DNA of 64,000 bases from SB11 sp037968475 (GTDB lineage: Bacteria > Bacteroidota > Bacteroidia > UBA8524). The DNA lies in contig JBBKVO010000005.1 in NCBI GenBank assembly GCA_037968475.1, positions 62,001 through 126,000 of the forward strand, given 5' to 3'. Shown here in pieces: positions 53,166 to 62,530 of the stretch (its first letter is position 1; each line of letters begins with the position of its first letter). The position numbers and the translations under genes were made by a program. The notes below the pieces were generated by a model, which saw only the letters and a list, made by a program, of their open reading frames with translations, had not been told where the DNA came from and made no database searches.

Positions 53166-54611
53166 ATGCAAGAGAATATAGACGGGAAGTTTTTAAGCCT
53201 ATACCGTTTTGTTAAAGAAAATCATAATACATCTGATTTTATCAGATTCTTCGATTTCTTAACCATAAAAATTTATATGTTGGCAACAGGGCGTGGTAGT
53301 TATACCCCTGCCCGTATGAACTATAAGCTAAAACTAAAGATTACACTAGATTTTGTGTATGCTTTGGGCTTATTATCACGTGCCATTATCAAATCAAAAT
53401 TGAGTAAACCTTTTGGAGGTATAATTTTAGTGTACGAACCAAACCATCTTAGTCAAGCTCTTGGTTTAGCTGATTTTGTAAAAAAGTATAATCCTATATA
53501 CATCACCACAAAAAAAAACTACGTAAAAGTTATTCAAGAAAAGATAAAAGGCAGTACAGTAGTATTTATACCCAATGCTCCCAAATTAGCTTCTCTATTT
53601 AAAAAAGAACAAGTAACAGGTTTGTTTAGTGAGTATGGAATTGATATATCCGCATCAACCGCTAACGATATTAGTGGTATGATGAATGAAGTATACCATT
53701 CATACACAGTAACGAAGTTCTTTTTTAATAGTATAGTAAATTCATCAAAAATAAAATTCAGCTATATTTTTAACGACCTCACTTTTACAGGGAGGGCAAT
53801 AGCAGAATTATCGTCAAAAAAAGGGATTAAGACCTTTTATATAATGCATGGTTTACTTTCGGATGAGTTTATTGAGAACCTGCATATATGTGATAATTAC
53901 CTTGTATTTGGTGATTATGTACACAATATTCTTTCAGTAAAAGAAGGCATACAAAATCAACAAGTATATACCATTGGAGCGCCTTATCTTAACTATTACT
54001 TGCAATTGCAAGAGCCTGAAATATTTAATGTTGAGGTAAAAAGTAAGCTACCACAGGGTAAAAAAGTAGCTTTAGTGCTATTGTCGGGGCCTGGTCATAG
54101 TGCATCACCCCAACATCATTTAAGTATTATTGAAACGATTAAAGAAACTATCAAAGAAAAATCAGATAGCTTCTATTTTATTTTTAAACTTCACCCAAAA
54201 GATAATATCAATAATTTTTCATCATTATTTGAAGACGACACTTTAAGCAAAAACTTTGGTTTGTACGAGTTTAATAAACTGGAAAATAAAGAAACCATTT
54301 TCGACTGGCTTAAAATTGCTGATGTAGTAATAACGGGTGCATCAACAACAGCTCTTGAAGGAATGTATATGAACAAACCCATTGTAACTCTTGATTTGAT
54401 GCACGGGTTTGATAACGATACATTGTTTATTACAGAAGGGGCTACATACCATTGCACAAGCAAAGAAGAATTACTTTCTACAATAGAGTTTATTGTAAAA
54501 AATAATTTCAAGACTAAGGAAAAGGCTGACGAAATGGCTAAAAACTTTTTCTCTGATGCCTCTCGGTTAAGTACTTTCTATTCAGAAGTAATGGATAAAC
54601 TAATCGCCTGA
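53166..54611 (+). CDS. Putative GT-B glycosyltransferase
   Basis: The 481-residue protein is of the polysialyl/CDP-glycerol-transferase-like type. FYIMHGLLSDEF and FIFKLHPKDNI (about 330-340), then VVITGASTTALEGMYMNKPIVTLDLM (about 395-420), form the usual donor-binding pattern. The TTG at 53163 precedes an ATG at 53166, which is taken as the start. The gene is distinctly A/T-rich against its neighbours. It resembles the protein at 45019 in layout, and one may add each of the two nonulosonic acids (inference). Confidence 0.65.
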   Translation: MQENIDGKFLSLYRFVKENHNTSDFIRFFDFLTIKIYMLATGRGSYTPARMNYKLKLKITLDFVYALGLLSRAIIKSKLSKPFGGIILVYEPNHLSQALGLADFVKKYNPIYITTKKNYVKVIQEKIKGSTVVFIPNAPKLASLFKKEQVTGLFSEYGIDISASTANDISGMMNEVYHSYTVTKFFFNSIVNSSKIKFSYIFNDLTFTGRAIAELSSKKGIKTFYIMHGLLSDEFIENLHICDNYLVFGDYVHNILSVKEGIQNQQVYTIGAPYLNYYLQLQEPEIFNVEVKSKLPQGKKVALVLLSGPGHSASPQHHLSIIETIKETIKEKSDSFYFIFKLHPKDNINNFSSLFEDDTLSKNFGLYEFNKLENKETIFDWLKIADVVITGASTTALEGMYMNKPIVTLDLMHGFDNDTLFITEGATYHCTSKEELLSTIEFIVKNNFKTKEKADEMAKNFFSDASRLSTFYSEVMDKLIA

Positions 54612-54622
54612 TTATAGTATAA

Positions 54623-55834
54623 ATGGCCAAAACCAAAATTCTATATATTCATCAGGACGGACTTATAACAGGTTCGGCTATTAGTTTGCGCCATTTTCTT
54701 TCGGCTATAAACCGTAATGAGTTTGAACCTATTGTGCTTTTAGCTGAAGATGGTGCAGCACGCAAATTATACGAGGATTTAGGTATAAAAGTAATTGTTC
54801 ATCCATTTAAAAGGTTTTGGACATTCCCTGGACCCAATTGGTATAGTCGTGCAAACTTTAAGCAATTAAAAGCCCTTTTGCCCGATAAGCAATTAGCAAA
54901 CTTTATTATCAGCCTTAAACCCGATATTATTCATATCAACGATAAAGCATCAATAAATGTAGGTATAAGCATGAAGGGCAGTGGTATACCCATTGTTCAA
55001 CATTCACGTAGTTCATATTGTATCACCGCATCAAAAATCAATAAAGGTTTAAGCGCAAGTGCCATTAGTAACTATGCCAAAGCCATTATTGCTATATCGG
55101 AGGATGAAATTGACGGGCATGAGAATTTTAAGAACCTACACATAATAAACAATACAGTACCCTCGGGTGAGGTGGAGCAAGCTATAACACAAAGGAGCGA
55201 AAAGCGCAAAGAGTTAGGCATTAGTGATGATGAAGTAGTGGTGGGTATGGTAGCAGCAATTAGCTATAAAAAAGGGGCATGGCGATTTATGGAAATGGCT
55301 GCCGAATTAGTAAAGAAATACCCTTCAACACCATTAAAGTTTTTGATGGTGGGTAGTGTTTCAGATACTGGCAATACAATGCTTGATGATGGAAAATCGC
55401 TTCCACAAACCCCCAAACAATATATAGAAGCATTTATAAAGAAGAATAATTTACAAGATAAGCTGATTGTAACAGGCTTTAGAAACGATGCCTTAGCTAT
55501 AATGGCAGGGCTTGATGTTTTAGTAGTGGCCAACAGTAACGGTGTAATGGGTCGCCAACCCATTGAAGCACAAGCATTGAGTATACCAACAGTGGTTACG
55601 CAAGGACATAGCGGAAAATCAACCATATTGTTAAACAATCAATCGGGCTATGTAATTAGCAATCCTGTTAAACAGGCCGAGCTTTTGAAATCGGTTGAGC
55701 AGTTAATTAACACTCCTGAAAAGCGTACAGAATTTGGCCAAAACGGTAAAGAACATGCTGCGAAAAAATTTAGCCCAGTAATAAATATGGGCAAGATTGA
55801 AACTATTTACAAAGAACTTTTACCAAAAAATTGA
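54623..55834 (+). CDS. Glycosyltransferase family 4
   Basis: The 403-residue GT-B enzyme has an N-terminal acceptor domain (IHQDGLITGSAISLRHFL) and the C-terminal donor site: VGMVAAISYKKGAWRFMEMAAEL, VTGFRNDALAIMAGLDVLVVAN, and MGRQPIEAQALSIPTVVT with the GT4 Glu. It adds one retained-configuration sugar to the lipid-linked unit in the cytoplasm. It overlaps the next gene by 4 bases. Confidence 0.9.
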   Translation: MAKTKILYIHQDGLITGSAISLRHFLSAINRNEFEPIVLLAEDGAARKLYEDLGIKVIVHPFKRFWTFPGPNWYSRANFKQLKALLPDKQLANFIISLKPDIIHINDKASINVGISMKGSGIPIVQHSRSSYCITASKINKGLSASAISNYAKAIIAISEDEIDGHENFKNLHIINNTVPSGEVEQAITQRSEKRKELGISDDEVVVGMVAAISYKKGAWRFMEMAAELVKKYPSTPLKFLMVGSVSDTGNTMLDDGKSLPQTPKQYIEAFIKKNNLQDKLIVTGFRNDALAIMAGLDVLVVANSNGVMGRQPIEAQALSIPTVVTQGHSGKSTILLNNQSGYVISNPVKQAELLKSVEQLINTPEKRTEFGQNGKEHAAKKFSPVINMGKIETIYKELLPKN

Positions 55835-57456
55835 GCATTAGCAATACCATAATATTAAGCGCAGGTAAAATTGATTATACAAGGTTGCCCATAGGTAGCC
55901 ATCAATCAAACGCTACTATCCCTATTAATGGTAAACCTGTTATCAGTTGGATATTAGACGACCTTATTCGCAAAGAAATTGAAAATGTAACTGTGGTTAT
56001 CAGAGCTGAAAACCACAAACTGCGCGAGGTGCTGGAAAACCACTACCATAAACGCATGAATATTACCATTGCTGAGGTGGCCAACCCACAGTCGATAATA
56101 GATTCATTAGAGGCGGGTTTAGCGCAGGTAGATGAACAAAAAGGCACACGTATTATTTTGGGCGATACGCTTATATACGACAACTATAACCACTACGAAA
56201 ATTTTGTATATACATCACCAGTTGCCGATAGCGAAAACTGGTGTATAGCTGATGTGGACGACGATAATAATATAACCGCGCTTACCGATAAAAAATCGCT
56301 GAAAGGCGATAGTTTTAAGGCTCTTTGCGGTTATTATAGCTTTACAGATACCATATTGCTAAAAAGCAATGTGCAAAAAGCAAAACAAAGTGGCTCGAGA
56401 GAACTAAGCAGTGTGTTGTTGGATTATAACGCAACACATCCGCTAAAAACTGTCGCGGCAAACGATTGGTTCGATTTTGGACACATGGAAAGTTTCATCG
56501 CCTCAAAAAAATCATTACTTCGTCCGCGCCATTTCAACCAACTGGTTATACATCCCTTGTACAATACCATTACCAAAGTGAGTGAAAACAACGATAAGTT
56601 GTTTGACGAACTAAATTGGTATTTGCTATTGCCAGAGGAGTTGCAAATACTTACTCCGCGTATTCTTAAAAAAGAAGCAGGGGGCGGTAAAATATCTATC
56701 ACACAAGAGTTTTATGGCTATCCTTCGTTGTCAGAACTTTATGTATATGGCGATTTAAGCCTTTCGGTTTGGAAATCAATAGCCAATTACCTGTTCGAGA
56801 TTCACAAGCTGTTTCTTGCACATACGCAGCCCGCAAATGCTGATGATTGCCGTGATATGTACCTTACCAAAACCCTAAAGCGAATAGATAGTTTGCAACA
56901 GCAAAACAGCTATTGGCAGCAGGTGTGGAACTATGATGAAATTATAGCCAACGGTAAAAAATTACACAATTACAGTTATCTGTTAGAAAAATTTAAAGAT
57001 AAAATAGAAGCCCTGTGCACTATTGAAAACTTTACCATACTGCACGGCGACTATTGCCTGTCAAACATTTTGTACGATGTAAACAACCAAATAGTACGCC
57101 TGATAGACCCTCGCGGAAGTTTTGGCAGTAAAGGCGTTTACGGCGACCCACGTTACGATGTGGCAAAAATGCGCCACAGTATTTCAGGGTGTTACGATTA
57201 TATAGTGGGTGATTTATTTTATGTAGAAAACGAAGGAAACACCTTTAACTTCTCCATATTCAACAACCCCAATACTGATGAGTTGGCCGTTCATTTGGAT
57301 AAATTGATAGAAGCAAACGGCTACTCGATAGAAGATATTAAACTGATAGAAGGATTACTATTCCTTTCTATGTTGCCCTACCACGCTGATTATTTTGAGC
57401 GTCAGCAAATGATGTATTTGCAAGGGCTTTTCATACTGAACGAATTATGCGATTAA
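55831..57456 (+). CDS. Nucleotidyltransferase-like domain fused to an APH-type kinase
   Basis: The 541-residue protein starts with TTG. The N-terminal part (about 1-225) has the sugar nucleotidyltransferase order (ILSAGKIDY...PINGKPVISWIL, then ILGDTLIYDN), but the usual GxGTR loop is degraded. The C-terminal part (about 300-541) is an aminoglycoside/choline-kinase-like domain with ILHGDYCLSNILYD and RLIDPRGSFG. It probably phosphorylates a small alcohol or sugar. It overlaps the HAD phosphatase by 10 bases, and another nucleotidyltransferase follows, forming a three-gene set. Confidence 0.8.
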   Translation: MSISNTIILSAGKIDYTRLPIGSHQSNATIPINGKPVISWILDDLIRKEIENVTVVIRAENHKLREVLENHYHKRMNITIAEVANPQSIIDSLEAGLAQVDEQKGTRIILGDTLIYDNYNHYENFVYTSPVADSENWCIADVDDDNNITALTDKKSLKGDSFKALCGYYSFTDTILLKSNVQKAKQSGSRELSSVLLDYNATHPLKTVAANDWFDFGHMESFIASKKSLLRPRHFNQLVIHPLYNTITKVSENNDKLFDELNWYLLLPEELQILTPRILKKEAGGGKISITQEFYGYPSLSELYVYGDLSLSVWKSIANYLFEIHKLFLAHTQPANADDCRDMYLTKTLKRIDSLQQQNSYWQQVWNYDEIIANGKKLHNYSYLLEKFKDKIEALCTIENFTILHGDYCLSNILYDVNNQIVRLIDPRGSFGSKGVYGDPRYDVAKMRHSISGCYDYIVGDLFYVENEGNTFNFSIFNNPNTDELAVHLDKLIEANGYSIEDIKLIEGLLFLSMLPYHADYFERQQMMYLQGLFILNELCD

Positions 57457-57809
57457 TTATAGATTTAGACGGGACTATCTGTTACCTGAAAGAGAAACAC
57501 GAAACGTACGCCGATGTTAAGCCCAAAGAAGGAGCAGCGGAGTTTGTAAGCAATTTGCGCAAACAAGGGCATTATGTAATTATACAAACTGCCCGCAATA
57601 TGGCTACTTGTGAAGCCAACTTGGGTAAAGTGATGAAAAACGTAGGAAAAATTACTCTTGAGTGGTTAGAAAATCACGGAATTGAATACGATGAAATCTA
57701 TTTCGGAAAGCCTAATGGCGATTTATATATAGACGACCGCGCCCTACGTTTTGAAAACTGGGACAGTTTGAGCGAAGACATCTTAAAAGGCTTAGCAAAA
57801 AGTAAATGA
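57447..57809 (+). CDS. HAD-family phosphatase of capsule type
   Basis: The 120-residue HAD protein has DLDGTICYL (residues about 6-14, both catalytic Asp present) and YIDDRAL near the C-terminus. Short HAD phosphatases of this kind are found in capsule loci, where they dephosphorylate sugar or polyol phosphates. It is coupled on both sides (10- and 4-base overlaps) to the kinase fusion and the nucleotidyltransferase. Confidence 0.86.
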   Translation: MRLIIDLDGTICYLKEKHETYADVKPKEGAAEFVSNLRKQGHYVIIQTARNMATCEANLGKVMKNVGKITLEWLENHGIEYDEIYFGKPNGDLYIDDRALRFENWDSLSEDILKGLAKSK

Positions 57810-58528
57810 TAATTGTAATACCCATGGCAGGCAGGGGCAGCCGCTTTGCCAATGTTGGGTACAGCACCCCCAAGCCGCTAATAGATGTGTGTGGTAAACC
57901 TATGCTATACCATGCTTTTCAGTCGGTAGCGGGTATACCCTATACTAAATTAGTGTTTATAGCTCTAAAAGAGCACCAAGAGCAATACGACGTACGTAAG
58001 GTAATTAGTGATAATATTACCACCGATTTTGAATTGGTATTATTAGACGATGTTACCGAAGGCCAGCTATGTACAGTGATGGAAGCCAAAAAGTTTTTTA
58101 TAGAGGGAGAAGATTTGCTAATAGCAGCATCAGATACCTATGTAAATAGTAAAATTGGTGAACACATTGCTAATAAAGCTAGTGATTGTGAAGGTATAAT
58201 ATCTGTGGCGGATTTGCCAGGCGACCGTTGGAGTTTTGCTAAAACTGATGAAAACGGACGCGTTGTAGAAGTAGCCGAAAAAGTAAAAATATCTAACCAC
58301 GCCAGCACGGGTTTATATTATTTTAGCGATGTGGAATATTTTGCTCGCCAAGCTGCACACCTTATTGAAAGTAAAGAGACTACAAAAGGGGAGTATTATA
58401 TAATGCCTTTATACTCTAGATATATAGCAGAGGGTAAAAACCTTGCTATAAGTGAAGCCGACGAAATGTGGGACATGGGCACCCCCGAAGCCAAACAGGC
58501 ATTTGAAAACTACCTGAACCAACAATAG
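57806..58528 (+). CDS. Sugar-phosphate nucleotidyltransferase
   Basis: The 240-residue enzyme has the intact signature PMAGRGSRFANVGYSTPKPLIDVCGKPML, LIAASDTYV for the metal site, and EMWDMGTPEAKQAF at the end. It forms an NDP-activated building block. Because the preceding fusion has a degraded signature, this is probably the active transferase of the set. The base and the sugar are unknown. Confidence 0.9.
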   Translation: MIIVIPMAGRGSRFANVGYSTPKPLIDVCGKPMLYHAFQSVAGIPYTKLVFIALKEHQEQYDVRKVISDNITTDFELVLLDDVTEGQLCTVMEAKKFFIEGEDLLIAASDTYVNSKIGEHIANKASDCEGIISVADLPGDRWSFAKTDENGRVVEVAEKVKISNHASTGLYYFSDVEYFARQAAHLIESKETTKGEYYIMPLYSRYIAEGKNLAISEADEMWDMGTPEAKQAFENYLNQQ

Positions 58529-59572
58529 ATGAAATTTTCAGTTTGTATCCCCAACTTTAATTACGCATCCTATTTGGGTAGAACAATAGATAGCGTGTTG
58601 GCACAAAGCCATACCGATTTTGAAATTCCCATAGCGGATAATAATAGCACTGATACTTCTTGGGAGGTGATACAACAATATGTTGCTCAAGATAAAAGAA
58701 TAACGGCGAGCAAAAACCCGACAAATGTTGGATTTGCTGGCAACTTAGATACTGTATCACGCATGGTAACAGCAGAGTATACTATCATGTTGTCGTCAGA
58801 TGATTTAATGGGCGAGGGGGCTTTAGATACCTATAAACAACTTATTAGTCTTATTGGAAATCAATCGTTTATAATATCATCATCATGGAATATTATAGAT
58901 GCTGAAGATAAAATTACAGGCACATCAGGTATGCCATCCAAAGTTTGGACAAAGGCAGATTTAGACCCTATATTAACACCGCAAATGGGTTGTGATGTTT
59001 ACAAAGTTGCTGCGGGTGAACTGCTAAAACGGTGTTTAAATAACTCAAAGGGGGCTTTTAATTTTGCAGCTACTTGCTATCGCACACAAGATTATATTAG
59101 TGTAGGCGGATATACAGGTACACGTATGATGAATCCTGATAAATGGTTTCATCTTCGCTTATTAGGTGGCCCTGTTGAATATGCGTATTTTGTAGATAAG
59201 TCGTTGTTTAGCTATCGAGTACATTCGAATAACCAAAATGCATTACAAAAAAAATCAGGTGCATTAAAGTTTTTTGTTGATGAATACCGTACTACATTTG
59301 AAACTGATAAAAATATGCTTGAGAAGGCCGGTTTGTCATCAGTTGATGTACAAAATGGCTATATTTTTAATGTGATACAGAAACAAGCCTTTAGGAAAAT
59401 AAAGGAGGATAATGGCAAAGAAGCATTAAGGATACTTAGGTTTGGCTTATCTTCCTATCCTTCACTGATGTTAAAGAGCAACAAAACGTATGTTTTGCTA
59501 CTTTTAGCACATTTAGGCAAAGTAGGTTATTGGTTAGTTAAAGGAGTTAAGAGAAATTTTAACAATGCTTAG
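58529..59572 (+). CDS. Glycosyltransferase family 2
   Basis: The 347-residue GT-A enzyme opens FSVCIPNFNYASYLGRTIDSVLAQSHTDFEIPIADNNSTD and has the metal-binding acidic motif in SSDDLMGEG (about 91-99). The C-terminus contains a hydrophobic amphipathic region, suggesting membrane association. It starts directly after the nucleotidyltransferase stop and probably adds the sugar or group activated by that set. Confidence 0.92.
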   Translation: MKFSVCIPNFNYASYLGRTIDSVLAQSHTDFEIPIADNNSTDTSWEVIQQYVAQDKRITASKNPTNVGFAGNLDTVSRMVTAEYTIMLSSDDLMGEGALDTYKQLISLIGNQSFIISSSWNIIDAEDKITGTSGMPSKVWTKADLDPILTPQMGCDVYKVAAGELLKRCLNNSKGAFNFAATCYRTQDYISVGGYTGTRMMNPDKWFHLRLLGGPVEYAYFVDKSLFSYRVHSNNQNALQKKSGALKFFVDEYRTTFETDKNMLEKAGLSSVDVQNGYIFNVIQKQAFRKIKEDNGKEALRILRFGLSSYPSLMLKSNKTYVLLLLAHLGKVGYWLVKGVKRNFNNA

Positions 59573-59602
59573 TAAAGCATCACAAGATTTAGAGAAAGAT
59601 TT

Positions 59603-60796
59603 ATGACTCCTGAAAAATTAAAAAAGCTACAATATTATTATACTTTTTTTAATGTTTTTTCGGTAATCGTTATCGTTCAAAACATCTCAATATTCTTTTT
59701 CCCATTTCTAGTTAGGGGTTTATTACAGGGGGGGAACAAGCTGCTTTCAAAAATAAATGCCATTGATTTTTTTGCAATAATACTAGGTTTTGGAGCTATG
59801 TTATCAGTGCTTTCAACACTTGGGTCAAGCACATTTAGTAATAGTATTGTTGTGTTACCCAATTACTTATATTGGATATTTCTGCTGATACTTTTACCAG
59901 CGTATGCAAAAAAACTTGATTATAGGGAGATATTTAAAGCTGTATTTTGGGGGATAATAATTTCATGTATATATTTCTACACATTAAATAATGTACTATC
60001 GTCATTAATAATTTTTAAAGATTTTCAGCAAAATACATTTTCATTTATATTAATATGCTTTTCACCCATTGCTGTATACTATGCTCAGGAAAGATATGGA
60101 AAGGTAAGAGCAATATTAATAGCCATAGCAATTGTTGCTGCCGGTGCATTTTCAGGTAGCCGTTCAGGTTCAATCATCACTATTCTTACGTGTTTCCTTA
60201 CCCTATACTCCAATAAAATTAATATTGTTAGAGTTATTGGCGGGGCTATTATTGTGTTTTTGATTGTTCCATTTCTGTTGCAAACAAGTGCGGTAAAAAG
60301 TTTAATATTTGGTGTAAACGAACGTACATACGAGCTTATATACGCGGGTCAAGAAGGGCTTTTAAAAGATGAGTCATATTTGATTAGGGTTGCCCAAGTG
60401 GAGAAAGGAATAGGTCTTTTTAAAGAGCACCCTTTAACAGGTATTGGCTTAAATAACTTTAGTAAGCATACCTATAATATTAGAGGTGATTTTGAAGGCT
60501 CAGAGTTAGTAATGAACATTGAGAACCTTGATCAATTAAGTGCACATAACTCGTATATTGGATTATTGGCTGAGGGGGGGATATTTGTTTTTGGCTCTTT
60601 TATAGCCATACTATTGGTTTTATTTGGGTATTTAATAGTAAGATTTAAGAAAATACCAGATTTCCAGAAGCCCTTCTTCTGGGGGTTGTTGGGTATGTGT
60701 ATTCACCTGTATTTCATCATGGCAATTGTTAATATATTTGCTTGGTTACTAATAGCATTAGCAGCGTCATCTCTAAAATATAACAGTAAAAAATAA
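59603..60796 (+). CDS. O-antigen/capsule polymerase or ligase (Wzy-like)
   Basis: The 397-residue protein has about 11 membrane helices and the Wzy_C/O-antigen-ligase motif region: GSRSGSIITILTCF and, in the long periplasmic loop, HPLTGIGLNNFSKHTY and SAHNSYIGLLAEGG (about 310-325), which contain the conserved His residues. It joins repeat units on the periplasmic face. A/T-rich. With the flippase it defines Wzy-dependent assembly. Confidence 0.87.
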   Translation: MTPEKLKKLQYYYTFFNVFSVIVIVQNISIFFFPFLVRGLLQGGNKLLSKINAIDFFAIILGFGAMLSVLSTLGSSTFSNSIVVLPNYLYWIFLLILLPAYAKKLDYREIFKAVFWGIIISCIYFYTLNNVLSSLIIFKDFQQNTFSFILICFSPIAVYYAQERYGKVRAILIAIAIVAAGAFSGSRSGSIITILTCFLTLYSNKINIVRVIGGAIIVFLIVPFLLQTSAVKSLIFGVNERTYELIYAGQEGLLKDESYLIRVAQVEKGIGLFKEHPLTGIGLNNFSKHTYNIRGDFEGSELVMNIENLDQLSAHNSYIGLLAEGGIFVFGSFIAILLVLFGYLIVRFKKIPDFQKPFFWGLLGMCIHLYFIMAIVNIFAWLLIALAASSLKYNSKK

Positions 60797-60817
60797 ATTA
60801 ACTTATAATCTAGTAAT

Positions 60818-62524
60818 ATGTCTATTTTTCTTGGTATCTCTTCTCCTGATAGTGATGTAACCGCCTCTTTTGTAAAAGATGGCAAAATTGTGTACGCAGC
60901 ACAAGAAGAGAGGTTTACTCGTGTAAAGCAACAAAATGGTTTTCCATATAAAGCGATTGAAGACGGGCTTCGATACTTAAATATCACAATAGATGATATT
61001 AAAGCGGTGGGTTATGGCTGGTTTAAACCAGAGGAGGAGAAGAAACTGTATATGAAAAGTGGTAGAGAGAGTGTTAAACAAAGTTTCTCATCGGGAGCTC
61101 CATTTATGCAGTCTTTGCGTCATAGTCTGAATTTTTATCGTAGAGCATTATTTATTAATCCCTCTGAATTTCGTAAATCACATACGTGGCTAAAAGAAGG
61201 CTTAGCCAAGATTGGCTATAAAGGTGAAGTTGAATATTTTCACCACCAACTTTGTCATATAGCATCAACCTATTACACATCAGGTTTTAATAAGTCACTG
61301 GTTGTGTCTCTTGATGGGTATGGTTCAGGTTGCGCAGGTTCAATATATATAGGCGATGGCGAAAACCTAAAGCACGTGCGATTTATACCTAGTCCACAGT
61401 CAGTTGGATTAATGTATGGAAGGGCGACTAAAGCTCTAGGTTTTATAGCAAACAGGCATGAAGGTAAAGTATTAGGACTAGCTGCTTACGGCGACCCTGA
61501 TAAATACTACAATGAAATAATGAAAGACTTCAGGCTGGTAGAGGGCGGGTACGTGTACCTAAATGCCTTAGACCCAAAGAAGAATAACAAATTATTTAAA
61601 GAGGGGAGCAAAGAAGATTTAGCCGCAGGATTTCAGAAAGTGCTTGAAACAGTTGTTGTGCATACCATTAAAGAAAACCTGAAAAAATATAATCTTGATA
61701 GAGTTTGTCTTTCAGGCGGTGTTGCTGCAAATGTTAAAATGAACCAACGTGTGATGGAAATTGAGGGAGTGAAAGAAGTATTTATTCACCCCGGCATGTC
61801 TGATTGCGGTATAGGTACAGGAGCTGCATTATTGCTGGCTCATAAAGAAGCACCCTTTAAACCCTTTAAGTTAGAAGATGTATTTCTAGGTCCTGATTTT
61901 TCAGAAGATGAAATTTTAGATGCCATAAAACAATTCGATTTTAAATACACCAAAGAAGAAGAGCCTGAAAAGAAAGCCGCCGAATTGTTAGCAAAAGGCT
62001 ATGTAGTAGGTAGGTTTAATGGTAGAATGGAGTACGGCCCTCGTGCATTGTGCAATCGTACAATTATGGCACCTACCCAACAAAGTGATGTAAACAAATG
62101 GTTGAATAAGCGACTTAATCGTACTGAATTTATGCCTTTTGCCCCTGCAACATTGGATTATATGGCTGATAAAATGTACCTTAATATGGATAAAATAAGG
62201 TATACCGCAGAGTTTATGACCATTACTACCGATTGTACGGATGAAATGAAGAAAAATTCAGCAGCTGCCGTGCACGTTGATGGTACCGCAAGGCCACAAA
62301 TTGTAACTGCAAAAAGTAATCCTACAATGTATAAAATACTTGAGCATTACTATCAGCTTACAGGCGTACCTAGTTTGGTAAACACAAGCTATAATATGCA
62401 CGAAGAACCAATAATCTGTACTCCTTACGATGCCGTAAAAACCTTTAACGACGGAAGGTTAGATTATCTTTCGATAGGAGATTATATACTAGAAGCCAAA
62501 GACCTAGAGGGAAAAGGCGAGTAA
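60818..62524 (+). CDS. Carbamoyltransferase (NodU/CmcH family)
   Basis: The 568-residue enzyme has an N-terminal ASKHA domain (FLGISSPDSDVTASFVKDGKIVYAAQEERFTR, FHHQLCHIAS, SLDGYGSGCAGS, about 1-350) and a C-terminal YrdC-like/carbamoyl domain (GRFNGRMEYGPRALCNRTI, EFMPFAPATL). It transfers carbamoyl from carbamoyl phosphate to a hydroxyl of the glycan or of an NDP sugar, as in O-carbamoylated surface polysaccharides. Confidence 0.94.
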   Translation: MSIFLGISSPDSDVTASFVKDGKIVYAAQEERFTRVKQQNGFPYKAIEDGLRYLNITIDDIKAVGYGWFKPEEEKKLYMKSGRESVKQSFSSGAPFMQSLRHSLNFYRRALFINPSEFRKSHTWLKEGLAKIGYKGEVEYFHHQLCHIASTYYTSGFNKSLVVSLDGYGSGCAGSIYIGDGENLKHVRFIPSPQSVGLMYGRATKALGFIANRHEGKVLGLAAYGDPDKYYNEIMKDFRLVEGGYVYLNALDPKKNNKLFKEGSKEDLAAGFQKVLETVVVHTIKENLKKYNLDRVCLSGGVAANVKMNQRVMEIEGVKEVFIHPGMSDCGIGTGAALLLAHKEAPFKPFKLEDVFLGPDFSEDEILDAIKQFDFKYTKEEEPEKKAAELLAKGYVVGRFNGRMEYGPRALCNRTIMAPTQQSDVNKWLNKRLNRTEFMPFAPATLDYMADKMYLNMDKIRYTAEFMTITTDCTDEMKKNSAAAVHVDGTARPQIVTAKSNPTMYKILEHYYQLTGVPSLVNTSYNMHEEPIICTPYDAVKTFNDGRLDYLSIGDYILEAKDLEGKGE

Positions 62525-62530
62525 TTTTAT

